Positions 35,946 through 45,750 of a DNA stretch of 64,000 bases are shown here, piece by piece. The stretch comes from Phormidium tenue FACHB-886. GTDB lineage: Bacteria; Cyanobacteriota; Cyanobacteriia; Elainellales; Elainellaceae. Each line of letters starts with the position of its first letter. Positions within the stretch are counted from its first letter, which is position 1. The notes under the pieces were generated by a model. The model made no database searches, was not told where the DNA came from, and was given only the letters and a program-made list of their open reading frames with translations. The DNA lies in assembly GCF_014764505.1 (NCBI RefSeq), contig NZ_JACXWX010000014.1:1-64000 (forward strand), given 5' to 3'. The translations under genes and the position numbers were made by a program.

Positions 35946-36941
35946 ATGTTGACGCGCCAGCTTGGAAATGGATTGACTGTATCGGCGATCGGGCTTGGCT
36001 GTATGGGAATGTCGGGCATGTATGGGCCTGCCGACCGCAAAGAGAGCATTGCAACAGTTCATGCAGCACTTGATGCAGGCATCATAGTACTGGATACAGG
36101 CGACTTCTATGGCATGGGGCACAATGAACTGCTGCTGCATGAGGCGCTGGCAGGACGGCGGCGGGAAGATGCCTTCATTGCCGTTAAATTTGGCGCGCTG
36201 CGTGCTCCGGATGGCAGCTTCATTGGGTTTGATGGTCGTCCTGCGGCAGTTAAGACCGCCCTTGCCTATACCCTGCAGCGGCTAGGAACCGATTACATTG
36301 ACCTGTATCAGCCTGCCCGCCTTGATCCAACTGTGCCGATCGAAGAGACGATCGGGGCGATCAGTGAGATGGTGCAGGCGGGCTATGTGCGGCACATTGG
36401 CTTATCCGAAGTGGGAGCAGAGACAATTCGGCGTGCTCAGGCAGTTCATCCTATTACCTGGCTGCAGATCGAATATTCCCTGATCAGCCGTAGCATTGAA
36501 GCAGATATTCTGCCAACCGTGCGGGAGTTGGGCATTGGAGTGACGGCGTATGGCGTCCTTTCGCGGGGGCTGCTGAGCGGACACTGGTCAAAAGAGCGTT
36601 CTCAGACGGCGCAAGACTTTCGTAGCCATTTGCCCCGCTTTTCTGGAGAAAATCTCGATCGCAATTTGTCGCTGGTCGAAGCCCTGCGTAACATTGCCCA
36701 AGCGCAAAATGCTACCGTTGCACAAGTAGCCATTGCCTGGGTTTTGGCGCAGGGCAATGATATCGTGCCGCTAATTGGGGCACGACGGCGCGATCGTCTG
36801 GAGGAAGCCTTGGGGGCGCTGGAGCTGCAGCTCAGCGCCGATGAACTTGCCCAGATTGAGGCAGCCATTCCGCCCGATGCAGTGGCAGGCGATCGGTATG
36901 ATGCTCATCAGATGGCAATGTTGGATAGCGAACGGAGTTGA
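35946..36941 (+). CDS. Aldo/keto reductase (AKR13-like)
   Basis: The 331-residue enzyme has the AKR start LGNGLTVSAIGLGCMGMSG, the catalytic Asp-Tyr pair in LDTGDFYGMG, Lys in FIAVKFG, and the cofactor segment DIVPLIGARRRDRLEEAL. The position usually held by His in AKRs reads YQPARLDP. It is the first of three genes (AKR, TetR, VOC) that look like a detoxification unit with its own regulator, for example for reactive aldehydes or oxylipins (inference). Confidence 0.88.
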   Translation: MLTRQLGNGLTVSAIGLGCMGMSGMYGPADRKESIATVHAALDAGIIVLDTGDFYGMGHNELLLHEALAGRRREDAFIAVKFGALRAPDGSFIGFDGRPAAVKTALAYTLQRLGTDYIDLYQPARLDPTVPIEETIGAISEMVQAGYVRHIGLSEVGAETIRRAQAVHPITWLQIEYSLISRSIEADILPTVRELGIGVTAYGVLSRGLLSGHWSKERSQTAQDFRSHLPRFSGENLDRNLSLVEALRNIAQAQNATVAQVAIAWVLAQGNDIVPLIGARRRDRLEEALGALELQLSADELAQIEAAIPPDAVAGDRYDAHQMAMLDSERS

Positions 36942-36952
36942 AGAACCACAGC

Positions 36953-37561
36953 ATGAATGACTCAGCCTTGACCCCAGATCGAATTCTTGATGCGGCAGAA
37001 GATGTGTTGCGTCGTTACGGTCTGGCAAAAGCCACGGTGGTTGATGTGGCTCGGTTCTTGGGCGTGAGCCATGGTTCAATCTATCGGCATTTTCCCAGCA
37101 AAACTGCTTTGCGAGATGCCGTGGCAGAACGCTGGCTGCATCGGGTTTCTATGCCGCTCGCTGAAATTGCAGCAGCAAAGGAAACAGAAAAGGGTGCAGC
37201 CGTTGAGCGGCTGCACCGCTGGCTAAAGCAACTGATCGCCTTGAAACGCCAGAAGGTATTTGACGATCCAGAGCTGTTTGCCACCTATCATGCGATCGCG
37301 CAGGAGGCACGCGCAGTGGTACAAGCCCATGTTGATGAGCTGGTGGGGCAACTCACTCAAATCATGGAAAGTGGCATCTCTAGCGGCGCATTTCAGGTTT
37401 CTGATCCTCATCAGGCGGCAAAGGCAGTCTTTCAGGCAACTGTCCGGTTCCACCACCCAGCTCACGCAGCCGAATGGAGCGATCCAGCTATTGATGCCGA
37501 CTTTGACCAAGTGTGGCGTCTAGTCATCGCGGGTCTTGTGCATCAAAAAGAGCTGTCGTAA
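36953..37561 (+). CDS. TetR-family transcriptional regulator
   Basis: The 202-residue protein has the N-terminal TetR helix-turn-helix ATVVDVARFLGVSHGSIYRHFPSK (about residues 27-50) and a ligand-binding C-terminal domain. The ATG at 36953 is preferred to a TTG at 36938 that would overlap the AKR stop. It is the probable repressor of this AKR-VOC operon. No clear operator dyad is seen before the AKR gene. Confidence 0.85.
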   Translation: MNDSALTPDRILDAAEDVLRRYGLAKATVVDVARFLGVSHGSIYRHFPSKTALRDAVAERWLHRVSMPLAEIAAAKETEKGAAVERLHRWLKQLIALKRQKVFDDPELFATYHAIAQEARAVVQAHVDELVGQLTQIMESGISSGAFQVSDPHQAAKAVFQATVRFHHPAHAAEWSDPAIDADFDQVWRLVIAGLVHQKELS

Positions 37562-37583
37562 AAGGTTTTGTGAAGCGCTTTAA

Positions 37584-38015
<432 letters not shown>

Positions 38016-38031
<16 letters not shown>

Positions 38032-38423
38032 CATCTAATACATCAGATATTTTTACGCATGGAGACGCTCATCAAAATGTTTCTCTCTTAACTACTGTGG
38101 CGGCTGCCGTAGCGATTTTTCTAGCAATCGTCTAGGAGTTGAACGACTTAGTAGTAAACTGTGAGTCTTAGAGGATGGTTGAACAGTTGCTTTTGACTGC
38201 TTGGTTGCTGATCCCCCTAGCCTCCCTTATAACGGGAGGAGCCGCTAGCCTAGCGTACGCGTTGGCTTAGCCACCTTGAAAGGGCTAGCGCATTGCCGCT
38301 CAAAGTCTCCTTTTTCTTAGGCTCTGCCTTTCTCAAGGTCAGGGAATTTAGGGGATCGAACAACGTCGAGGTAGGGAAAATCTTTTCAAATATCCTCTTA
38401 GACTCAGTGGGGAGAGTGAACCG
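38016..38423. other. Intergenic region with a dispersed repeat
   Basis: About 400 bp without a gene. It holds a 14-bp duplication at the start, the repeat element at 38210-38357 and the ribosome binding site GGGGAGAG just before 38424. Confidence 0.5.
38210..38357. repeat. Intergenic repeat with inverted ends, copy 1
   Basis: The ends GATCCCCCTAGCCTCCCT and AGGGAATTTAGGGGATC are imperfect inverted repeats. A related, shorter element lies at 47931-47997. It is non-coding and could be a MITE-like or REP-like unit. Confidence 0.45.
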
Positions 38424-40130
38424 ATGAATATGATTAAGTCGAAATTCGTTAATTCTGCGTTCGTCGTTTTTCTCCCGATCGTCTACATCATTGTTTATCT
38501 GCTGATTGGCAACCAAAAGGGGCCATATTACTGGACACCCAACCAAGACCCGGACTACGCCTATCTAGCTAATTCTCTAGTCTTGACGCTGTTTCGAGTC
38601 CCCAGCCACACCGATCATCCCGGAACCCCGCTGCAGATGCTGGGAGCGCTCACCATTTGGGTGGGGCACTTCTTTCGATCGCTGTTCAACCCTGCCTTGC
38701 CCAGAGATGTCGCGACAGATGTGCTAACTGATCCAGAGCCGTTTCTGCACCTGTTCAACTTTGTGCTGCTGCTGCTGACGGCGATCGCCCTAGTGGCGTT
38801 GGGTTGGGTTGCCTATCGCCTCAGCCGCAGCCTCATTTTGGTGCTAATTCTGCAAATTAGCCCGTTTTTGATGATCAAGACTCACTTGGGCGGTGAGCCA
38901 AGCCGCGTGTCGCCAGATGTGCTGGTATTTTGCATCAGTCAGCTTTTGGCGCTGGTGTTGGTGCAACACCTCTATACCGAGAATGGCGGCAAGCTGCGGG
39001 GATTTGCGCTGCGGCTAGGCGCGGTGTTTGGGCTGGGCATGGCAACCAAAGTGACTTTTATTCCTATGTTTTTGTTTTTTCTGCTGCCGCGCGGCTGGAA
39101 GAACAAAGCTTGGGCGCTGGGAGCGGCGATCGTTGCCTTTGTCATTTCTACGCTGCCTATCATCAGTCGCTACAACAGGACGTTTCGCTGGATGACGGGC
39201 ATTGCAACGCATACAGGTGCCTATGGCGGCGGCGATGCGGGTTTAGTAGCCACAGACAGCTTGGGGCGAAATATTTACCTGTTGGTGACTCGTAATTTAG
39301 TTTTTTTTGGCATTTTACTGACTGCAACGATCGTCGCTCTAGTCATTGCGGCCCTATGGCGTCGTTGGGGCAGCGCTGAAGAATCAGGCAGACAGGCTGA
39401 ACCGGCGGATGAGTTGGCAGATAGCCAGCCGAGATTTCATCTGCGATCGCCCCACTTTCGTAAAACTTATGCCCTGCTGGTGATCACGACCCTCGTCATG
39501 TGGGGGCAAGTAGCGCTGACAGTTAACGAACAGCCGCAGAGCCGCTATCTCGATCCTTCAGCAGGCTTGATGGGATTTTTGGTGTTTTTGCTGGTGCAGA
39601 TTGGCTTAGCGATCGGGTCTACGACGGGCAGCCGGTTTGTGCCAAAGGTGAATGTCGCAGTGCCAGCGATCGCCCTCGCGCTTTGTGTGTTGCTCAGCGC
39701 TCAACAGGCAGATGCTTCGATCGACCAGATCGCCCCTCAGGCAAAAAAACGAGCTGCTGAGCTAAACAGAATAGAAAAGATTTTAGAGCGTGATCAATAC
39801 CGTAGCTGCGCCAGACTTTTATCAAGACGGGCTTCTACGATCGAATCGGCGCTGAAATTTGCTGACTTTTGGGCAGGGAAAAAGCTGGCGACTCGCCTTC
39901 AGCCGCTTTACCCTAACTCAGCATTTTACATTGATGAGAACAAGAGCTTTGAATCATTTACTGAGCCCGTCAGCTTAGAAACAATGGCACAGCGCGGAAA
40001 CGGCTGCGTGCTGCTGGAGATCAATGCGGTTCCGCCTCAAAGTAAAAAAGCTAGATTTCGCCCACAACAGGCGCTTGAAAAAGTGTTTGAGGGACGGCAT
40101 GAAGCGGTGTACCGCATCAAAACCTCATAG
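38424..40130 (+). CDS. Polytopic membrane protein, putative GT-C type glycosyltransferase
   Basis: The 568-residue product has about ten transmembrane helices in the first 420 residues and a soluble C-terminal domain. An early loop reads QDPDYAYLANSL and then SHTDHPGTPLQ, where the acidic pair and H-P resemble the first loop of GT-C dolichol/undecaprenyl-sugar transferases (GT39-like). The acceptor and sugar are unknown. GGGGAGAG precedes the ATG. A recognisable GT39 relative lies at 42.6 kb, but IF-3 and an MFS gene separate them. Confidence 0.6.
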   Translation: MNMIKSKFVNSAFVVFLPIVYIIVYLLIGNQKGPYYWTPNQDPDYAYLANSLVLTLFRVPSHTDHPGTPLQMLGALTIWVGHFFRSLFNPALPRDVATDVLTDPEPFLHLFNFVLLLLTAIALVALGWVAYRLSRSLILVLILQISPFLMIKTHLGGEPSRVSPDVLVFCISQLLALVLVQHLYTENGGKLRGFALRLGAVFGLGMATKVTFIPMFLFFLLPRGWKNKAWALGAAIVAFVISTLPIISRYNRTFRWMTGIATHTGAYGGGDAGLVATDSLGRNIYLLVTRNLVFFGILLTATIVALVIAALWRRWGSAEESGRQAEPADELADSQPRFHLRSPHFRKTYALLVITTLVMWGQVALTVNEQPQSRYLDPSAGLMGFLVFLLVQIGLAIGSTTGSRFVPKVNVAVPAIALALCVLLSAQQADASIDQIAPQAKKRAAELNRIEKILERDQYRSCARLLSRRASTIESALKFADFWAGKKLATRLQPLYPNSAFYIDENKSFESFTEPVSLETMAQRGNGCVLLEINAVPPQSKKARFRPQQALEKVFEGRHEAVYRIKTS

Positions 40131-40151
40131 CGTTCCGGGCGACCTCCAGCC

Positions 40152-40691
40152 TTAGGCTTTCTTGCCGCTGCTGGTCACGCTGGGTTTGGGGACCAGCACC
40201 ATCTGCATGCGACTTCCTTCCTTCTTGGGAGCTTGCTGCACTTGTGCTAAGTCTTTCAGATCATCTGCCATTCGTTTCAGCAGGGCTTCTGCCATGTCGG
40301 CATGCTGATTTTCTCGACCCCGCAGCACAATACTGGCTTTCACCTGATCGCCTGATTTGAGGAAGCGCTCTGCCTGTGCCACCCGCACCGAGTAATCGTG
40401 GTCTTCGATCGTGTAGCGCATCTTTAGCTCTTTCAGTTTAGGCTTGTGGGTGACTTTGCCGCGCTGCTGCTTTTCCTGTTCGTATTTGAACTTGCCATAG
40501 TCAATGATCCGGCAAACGGGCGGATCGGACTTTTCATTGAGCAAGACCAGATCGAGCTGACGTTCACGGGCCAGGGCGAGGGCTTCCCGGGGTGTCATCA
40601 CGCCCAGAAAGCCTTCTTCTGCCACAACTCGAACCTGGGGAAAGCGAATTCTTTCGTTAATCTGAGGAGATTGGCGATCGCTCGACTTCAT
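40152..40691 (-). CDS. infC: Translation initiation factor IF-3
   Basis: The 179-residue factor binds the 30S subunit and checks start-codon pairing. The N-domain starts INERIRFPQVRVV, the linker contains VCRIIDYGKFKYEQEKQQR, and the C-domain has the conserved KMRYTIEDHDYSVRV and RGREN. The length is normal. It lies alone here, not next to rpmI/rplT, as is usual in cyanobacteria. The gene starts with ATG rather than the rare ATT used by E. coli infC. Whether it is the only IF-3 in the genome cannot be told. Confidence 0.92.
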   Translation of the reverse strand: MKSSDRQSPQINERIRFPQVRVVAEEGFLGVMTPREALALARERQLDLVLLNEKSDPPVCRIIDYGKFKYEQEKQQRGKVTHKPKLKELKMRYTIEDHDYSVRVAQAERFLKSGDQVKASIVLRGRENQHADMAEALLKRMADDLKDLAQVQQAPKKEGSRMQMVLVPKPSVTSSGKKA

Positions 40692-40884
40692 CGCTGGGTG
40701 GGGTAAGTCTAAGTGGGTGCGCGAAAGCTCGGTAGCAAGAAGTGATCCTGCAACGGATAGTAAAACATTTCAGCGGAGTCTGTCATCTGGTTTTACCTAG
40801 ACGATCTTCTATTTGTTTAATAGAGTGCTTCAGCAGGTTTCCTCCCATACACTGACAGGAAGTGTCTCGTTATTCTCCCAAATC

Positions 40885-42120
40885 ATGAATTTGACTCAAC
40901 GCCTGATCGCCTGGTTACCCAAGTTCGATCGCCGCATCTGGATCTTGATTGTGGGTCGCTTGCTGTCTCAAATGGGCACGGGTTTTATTCTGTTCTATGC
41001 ACCTATTTTCTTTGTCAATCAGGTGGGACTGTCAGCGGCACTGGTGGGAATCGGCATTGGCAGCGAATCGGTGACAGGGGTAATTGGGCGAATTTTGGGC
41101 GGCTCTTTGGCAGACTCGCCCCAGTGGGGACGACGAAAAACACTGCTGCTGGCTGCGGCATTTTCGGCGGCGGCAGATTTTGTGCTGGCCGTGAGCTACA
41201 ACTTTCCCACCTTCTTGATCGGCAATTTGCTGATGGGGATGGGGGTGGGGCTGTATTGGCCCTCTGCCGAATCTCTAGTAGCAGATCTTGCGCCCATCGA
41301 GCAGCGCAACGAAGCCTTTGCCCTGAATCGGCTGGCAGATAGCTTGGGGCTGAGCTTAGGGGTGGCGTTGGGTGGCGGTTGGATTGCAGCGACAGGAGCT
41401 TACCGTGCTTTGTTTGTAGTGGATAGTGTATCTTTTATCGTGTTTTTTGCAATCGTCTACAAAGCAATCCGCGAGACCGTCAAGCCGCAATCAGGCAACA
41501 CAGCTCTTCAGGGCTGGACAACTGCCCTACGCGATCGCCCTTTGCAGGTATACATCATTGCCAATAGTTTATTCACAACCTATTTGGCATTAATTAGCAG
41601 CGCCCTGCCGCTCTATTTCACCAATTTTGTAGCGGGTGGCTTCAATTCGGTGCGGATCAGCGGGCTGTTCGTTTGGCATATTGCTTTGGCGGCACTGTGT
41701 CAGCTACCAGTGGCACGCTGGCTTAACGAGATGCGGCGCCCCAAAGCGCTGATGCTTTCAGCTGGATTTTGGGCAATCGGGTTTCTGCTGGTGCGGCTGA
41801 CAGGGGCAGTTCCCAGCCATCAACTGTTGTGGGCGGGGCTGAGCCTAGCGGTGATGGCAATTGCAACTGTTTCCTATACGCCTTCTGCATCGTCGCTGGT
41901 GGTAGAGCTGGCTCCAGAATCGGCGCGCGGGGTGTATTTGTCGATCAACTCACTGTGCTGGGCGGCTGGATACTTTGTTGGACCTGTTTTGGGCGGTTGG
42001 GCGCTATCTCAGTCTCCTAGCGTTGCCAACAATTTTTGGATCGGGGTAGCAGCCAGCGTCATCGCCACGATCGCCATCCTACAGGGACTCGATCGGCTGC
42101 TGCAGAGCGAGCGACGCTAG
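40885..42120 (+). CDS. MFS transporter
   Basis: The 411-residue product has twelve hydrophobic helices and the major-facilitator loop motif LGGSLADSPQWGRRKTLL (motif A) between helices 2 and 3. It is probably a proton-driven exporter of a small molecule, but the substrate is unknown. The ATG at 40885 (MNLTQRLIAWL) is chosen; the frame extends to a TTG 72 bp upstream. Confidence 0.85.
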   Translation: MNLTQRLIAWLPKFDRRIWILIVGRLLSQMGTGFILFYAPIFFVNQVGLSAALVGIGIGSESVTGVIGRILGGSLADSPQWGRRKTLLLAAAFSAAADFVLAVSYNFPTFLIGNLLMGMGVGLYWPSAESLVADLAPIEQRNEAFALNRLADSLGLSLGVALGGGWIAATGAYRALFVVDSVSFIVFFAIVYKAIRETVKPQSGNTALQGWTTALRDRPLQVYIIANSLFTTYLALISSALPLYFTNFVAGGFNSVRISGLFVWHIALAALCQLPVARWLNEMRRPKALMLSAGFWAIGFLLVRLTGAVPSHQLLWAGLSLAVMAIATVSYTPSASSLVVELAPESARGVYLSINSLCWAAGYFVGPVLGGWALSQSPSVANNFWIGVAASVIATIAILQGLDRLLQSERR

Positions 42121-42140
42121 CTAAGCTATCCTTAACCGGG

Positions 42141-42455
42141 TTATTCTTCTGGTTCCTCGGCTGCCCAGGTTGCCACACCCCGAAATACCTCCGGAATCTC
42201 GCCTTGTTCTAGGGGAAACTCTAAGATGGTTTCGGAAGTCGGAAGGTAGCCAGATTCCCCATAGGAGAGCAAAACGCGGCGGAGGGCTAGCCACACTTCG
42301 GAGACATATTCCCATTCGCTATTGAAATCGGCGCGATCGGCAATTGAGTGCAGCGTCCAGAAGTAGGTGTTTCGCACTACAGAGCCTTGCTTCTTATATT
42401 GCGGCACATCATCTTTGTGCAAGTATAAAACTTCGTTGTCAATTTTAGCTCGCAT
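42141..42455 (-). CDS. Hypothetical protein
   Basis: The 104-residue soluble protein, starting MRAKIDNEVLYLHKDDVP, is acidic at the C-terminus and has a Trp-rich centre (YFWTLHSIADRADFNSEW). No family is recognised. It lies convergent to the MFS gene with a 20-bp gap. The frame opens further to a TTG at 42473, but the ATG is preferred. Confidence 0.55.
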   Translation of the reverse strand: MRAKIDNEVLYLHKDDVPQYKKQGSVVRNTYFWTLHSIADRADFNSEWEYVSEVWLALRRVLLSYGESGYLPTSETILEFPLEQGEIPEVFRGVATWAAEEPEE

Positions 42456-42633
42456 AAGATCATCTAATACCAAGTAACTTCTCTGCAGTAATACTTTAAA
42501 GTTACTGCTTATTTTTGTAGTTGTGTGTGATGAGGTTGACTAATTGAATTAGCTGAGTACAGCCGAGATTCATGCTAATCTGCAAATCTGCTCTCTGTTC
42601 GTCTGTGTGTTTCTAAGGCACGAGGGAAAAAGG

Positions 42634-44265
42634 ATGAATCGCAACCTCCTCTCATCTGGGCTGAATTGGGTGCTAATTTTGGCAATTGCCCTCGGCATTG
42701 GCTTTCGGTTTCTGAGCCTCGATCGCAAAATATTCTGGCATGACGAAGCTTATACGTCGATGCGGGCAGCAGGCTACACACGCGCAGCAATCGATGAGGA
42801 ACTGTTTCAGAACAAGTTCTTTCCGGCTCCAGAACTTCAGAAGTTTCAAAACATCAAGCCAGGAAGCACTGCCAACGATACGATTCAATCCTTGGCAGCA
42901 GAAGATCCGCAGCATCCGCCGCTCTATTTTTTGATGGCGCGGGGCTGGATGCATCTGTTTGGCGGTTCAACCTTTGCCGCCCGGATGCTGCCGGCTCTGC
43001 TGAGCCTGCTGAGTCTGCCGCTGATGTATCTGCTGGCGGCAGAGCTATTTGCTTCTCGTTTGACGGCACTCTTGGCAACGGCGTTGCTCTCTCTGTCGCC
43101 CTTCGATATCCTGTTTGCCCAAACTGCGCGTCAGTATGGGCTGTTGGCAACCGCCATAATTGGTAGCACCTGGTTTCTGGTAAGGGGGCTGCGGCGGGGG
43201 GGTTGGCAATCGTGGGGGCTGTATACCCTGAGCGTGGCGATCGGTCTGTATACTCATCCGTTTTTTGTGCTGACGATGGCGGCACAGGGGTTGTGTGTTG
43301 TGCTGCTGTGCTTTTGCGGCATGGGTGACAAACCCCACGGCAAGCTGGAAGAATTGCCGCTGCCGGAACCGCAGGGGCGCTTTTTTCGGTCGGAGCGGCT
43401 GCGCTGGTTAGTTTCTTATGCAGGCGCAACCGCGCTGTCGCTGGTGCTTTACCTGCCCTGGATCACGGTACTAATCGGCAATCAGCAGCGGGCTTTGGCA
43501 ACGACAGATTGGGCGAGGGTAGTCGTTGGGATTGATTATCTGGCGAAGCTTTGGACACTCAGCTTCACCTCGGTGTTTTTTGATCTGGATTTTGGCTTTG
43601 AGAACCCACTGAACTTCCTGGCGAGAGTGCCTTTTGTGCTGCTGATCTTTGTTGCGATCGCGGTCGTGTATCGGCAAGCTGCTCGATTAAGTTGGATGGT
43701 GACGCTTAAAACGATTTTTGTGCCCTTCTTTCTGCTGGCGCTGCCCGATTTGATTATGGGCGGCAAACGATCGGCAGTGAGCCGCTATTTAATCTCGTCT
43801 TATCCGGGTATTCAGCTTGCAGTTGCTTATCTATTTGCAGTGGGCTTAGCAGGAATGCAGCAACGGTTTTGGCGCTGGCTGCTGGCGATCGTGTTTGCCG
43901 CAAGCATTCTCTCAAACAGCGTCAGTGCCGCTGCCGAAACCTGGTGGAACAAAGACTTGAGCTATTCCAACGCTGAAGTCGCGCAGCTAATCAACGCCGA
44001 GGCTCCCAATGCTTCACCTGTCGTTATTAGCGATATTGGAGACGACTACACCAACACAGGCGATCTGATTTCGCTGAGCTTTCGGCTCAAAGAAAATGTG
44101 CGGCTATACCTGACGACACAACCACCCAATTTGAACACGATCGCCAATGAGCCAAACGTGTTGCTGTTTCGTCCCTCTACCAAGATTCGGCTGGCGCTAG
44201 CGGAAAGAGGCTGGCAGATGGAAATGGTGTCGAAGCCAGGACGACTGTGGCGGTTGGTACGCTAG
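42634..44265 (+). CDS. Glycosyltransferase family 39 (GT-C, ArnT/PMT-like) membrane protein
   Basis: The 543-residue product starts MNRNLLSSG behind GAGGGAAAAAGG. It has about ten to eleven transmembrane helices, the GT39 first-loop motif FWHDEAYT with its catalytic-type acidic pair, and DPQHPPLYFLMARGW, also conserved in the family. The C-terminal 100 residues are soluble. It probably transfers a sugar from a polyprenyl-phosphate donor on the outer face of the plasma membrane to lipid or protein acceptors. Confidence 0.8.
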   Translation: MNRNLLSSGLNWVLILAIALGIGFRFLSLDRKIFWHDEAYTSMRAAGYTRAAIDEELFQNKFFPAPELQKFQNIKPGSTANDTIQSLAAEDPQHPPLYFLMARGWMHLFGGSTFAARMLPALLSLLSLPLMYLLAAELFASRLTALLATALLSLSPFDILFAQTARQYGLLATAIIGSTWFLVRGLRRGGWQSWGLYTLSVAIGLYTHPFFVLTMAAQGLCVVLLCFCGMGDKPHGKLEELPLPEPQGRFFRSERLRWLVSYAGATALSLVLYLPWITVLIGNQQRALATTDWARVVVGIDYLAKLWTLSFTSVFFDLDFGFENPLNFLARVPFVLLIFVAIAVVYRQAARLSWMVTLKTIFVPFFLLALPDLIMGGKRSAVSRYLISSYPGIQLAVAYLFAVGLAGMQQRFWRWLLAIVFAASILSNSVSAAAETWWNKDLSYSNAEVAQLINAEAPNASPVVISDIGDDYTNTGDLISLSFRLKENVRLYLTTQPPNLNTIANEPNVLLFRPSTKIRLALAERGWQMEMVSKPGRLWRLVR

Positions 44266-44351
44266 AAGAGGGCAGTCACGATCGCCTGCGCAGGATATTA
44301 CTGGCGTGATTGCCTGTACTGTCACAAGCAAGCGCAAAGCGCTGTAAATCA

Positions 44352-44690
44352 ATGGTTACCATTACCGATTTTCATGCTCATGTGTATTACGATCCTGCAA
44401 GTCGTGATGTAGCAGCACAGCTACGGGAAGAACTGGATACAAAATTTCAGGTGCGATTGGGACGCTGGCATGACAAGCCGATCGGGCCTCACCCGAAAGC
44501 CATGTATCAAGTAGTGTTTTTGCCCCACCAGTTTGGTGAAATTGTGCCCTGGTTGATGCTGCATCGGCAAGAGTTGGATATCCTGGTGCATCCTGAAACC
44601 GGGGACGATGTAGTAGATCACACGGCTCACGCCCTGTGGTTAGGGGAAAAGCTACCGCTGAATATTGATTCTTTGCGGCGGCAGCCCTAA
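44352..44690 (+). CDS. DOPA 4,5-dioxygenase-like protein
   Basis: The 112-residue protein has the family motifs DFHAHVYYD at the start and HPETGDDVVDHTAHALWLG near the end. Named members open the aromatic ring of DOPA in betalain synthesis, but the bacterial proteins have unknown substrates. The ATG at 44352 fits the family length; an earlier start would add 14 unusual residues. Confidence 0.8.
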   Translation: MVTITDFHAHVYYDPASRDVAAQLREELDTKFQVRLGRWHDKPIGPHPKAMYQVVFLPHQFGEIVPWLMLHRQELDILVHPETGDDVVDHTAHALWLGEKLPLNIDSLRRQP

Positions 44691-44716
44691 TTTCATCTAT
44701 GCCACTTTCCAGTAGG

Positions 44717-45637
44717 CTAGCTGCGGTCTTCCTCGGAGGGAGGCACTTCTTCAAGCACAGTTCTCACTCGCACCGCATGCTTGCTGGGTCGGATGCCGCT
44801 GCCTCGCCGTCTCGCATAGACCTGGGTGAATTCTGCCCCAATCAGCAGAATTTGGGCAGAATAAAACACCCAGATCAAAATCACCACAATAGAGCCAGCG
44901 GCTCCGTAGGTAGAGCTGACGCTGCTGCTACCCAAATACAGCCCGATCAAGAACTTGCCAATAGTGAACAAAAAAGACGTAACGGCAGCGCCAACCCACA
45001 GATCTTTCCAGGGGAGCCGCACATCTGGCAAAAACTTATAGATAGAGGCAAACAGAAGCGTAATCACACCAAACGAAAGGGCAAAATTGAGAAACTGCCC
45101 AAGAATCACAAAATCTGGAACACGACTGCTGAAAAACGTGCTGACTGCTGACAAAACCGCCGACAGCACCAGAGAAACCAGCAGCAAGAAGCCGATGACC
45201 AACACCATGGCAAACGACAAAAACCGAGACTTGATGAAGCTTTTCCATCCCAGTCCCGGTTTAGGCTTGACCTGCCAAATCGTGTTGAGGGCATCTTGGA
45301 GCTGTCCAAATACCCCCGAAGCACCAAACAAAAGCGTGGCAATGCCAAACAGCGTGGCAATGACTCCGCCTGAGTCTGGGCGTTGAGTACTTTGGATCAT
45401 CGACTGGATCGCTTCTGCACCCTCTCGACCCACCAAGCCCTGAATCTGATTGACTAGTTCTCCGCGAACGGCTTCTTCTCCAAAGATGCTGCCCGCAATG
45501 GCGATCGCAATCAGCAGCAGCGGTGCCAGAGAAAACATCGTGTAGTATGCCAAGGCTGCCGCCCACAGCGAAACTCTATCGGTCTGATATTCCTCAGCGG
45601 TCTCCTTCAGCAGTCTTACGATCGCTTTTAGCTTCAT
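44717..45637 (-). CDS. YihY/BrkB-family membrane protein
   Basis: The 306-residue product has six hydrophobic helices and typical segments RVSLWAAALAYYTMFSLAPLL near the N-terminus and WVGAAVTSFLFTIGKFLIGLYLG in the middle. The C-terminus is basic and cytosolic. The family was once called ribonuclease BN, wrongly; the role is unknown, possibly transport. Confidence 0.88.
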   Translation of the reverse strand: MKLKAIVRLLKETAEEYQTDRVSLWAAALAYYTMFSLAPLLLIAIAIAGSIFGEEAVRGELVNQIQGLVGREGAEAIQSMIQSTQRPDSGGVIATLFGIATLLFGASGVFGQLQDALNTIWQVKPKPGLGWKSFIKSRFLSFAMVLVIGFLLLVSLVLSAVLSAVSTFFSSRVPDFVILGQFLNFALSFGVITLLFASIYKFLPDVRLPWKDLWVGAAVTSFLFTIGKFLIGLYLGSSSVSSTYGAAGSIVVILIWVFYSAQILLIGAEFTQVYARRRGSGIRPSKHAVRVRTVLEEVPPSEEDRS

Positions 45638-45724
45638 ACTTCGATGTATCGTCTAGCGCTTTAAGCTAATCTTCTGAAATACAACCCACTCTGCCATCTG
45701 CCCAGAGGCGGGGAACAGACTAGA

Positions 45725-45749
45725 AATAGGGCAGGTTTCCAGCCCTATT
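45725..45749 (-). terminator. Hairpin after the phosphodiester glycosidase gene
   Basis: Arms AATAGGGC and GCCCTATT around a 9-base loop lie directly after the stop at 45751. The T-run is short. Confidence 0.5.
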
Positions 45750-45750
45750 A

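Noticed and set aside
44699-45151. 150-codon open frame on the plus strand across the YihY gene
   Set aside because: It is antisense to a well-supported membrane protein gene, has no family resemblance and reflects reading-frame shadowing.
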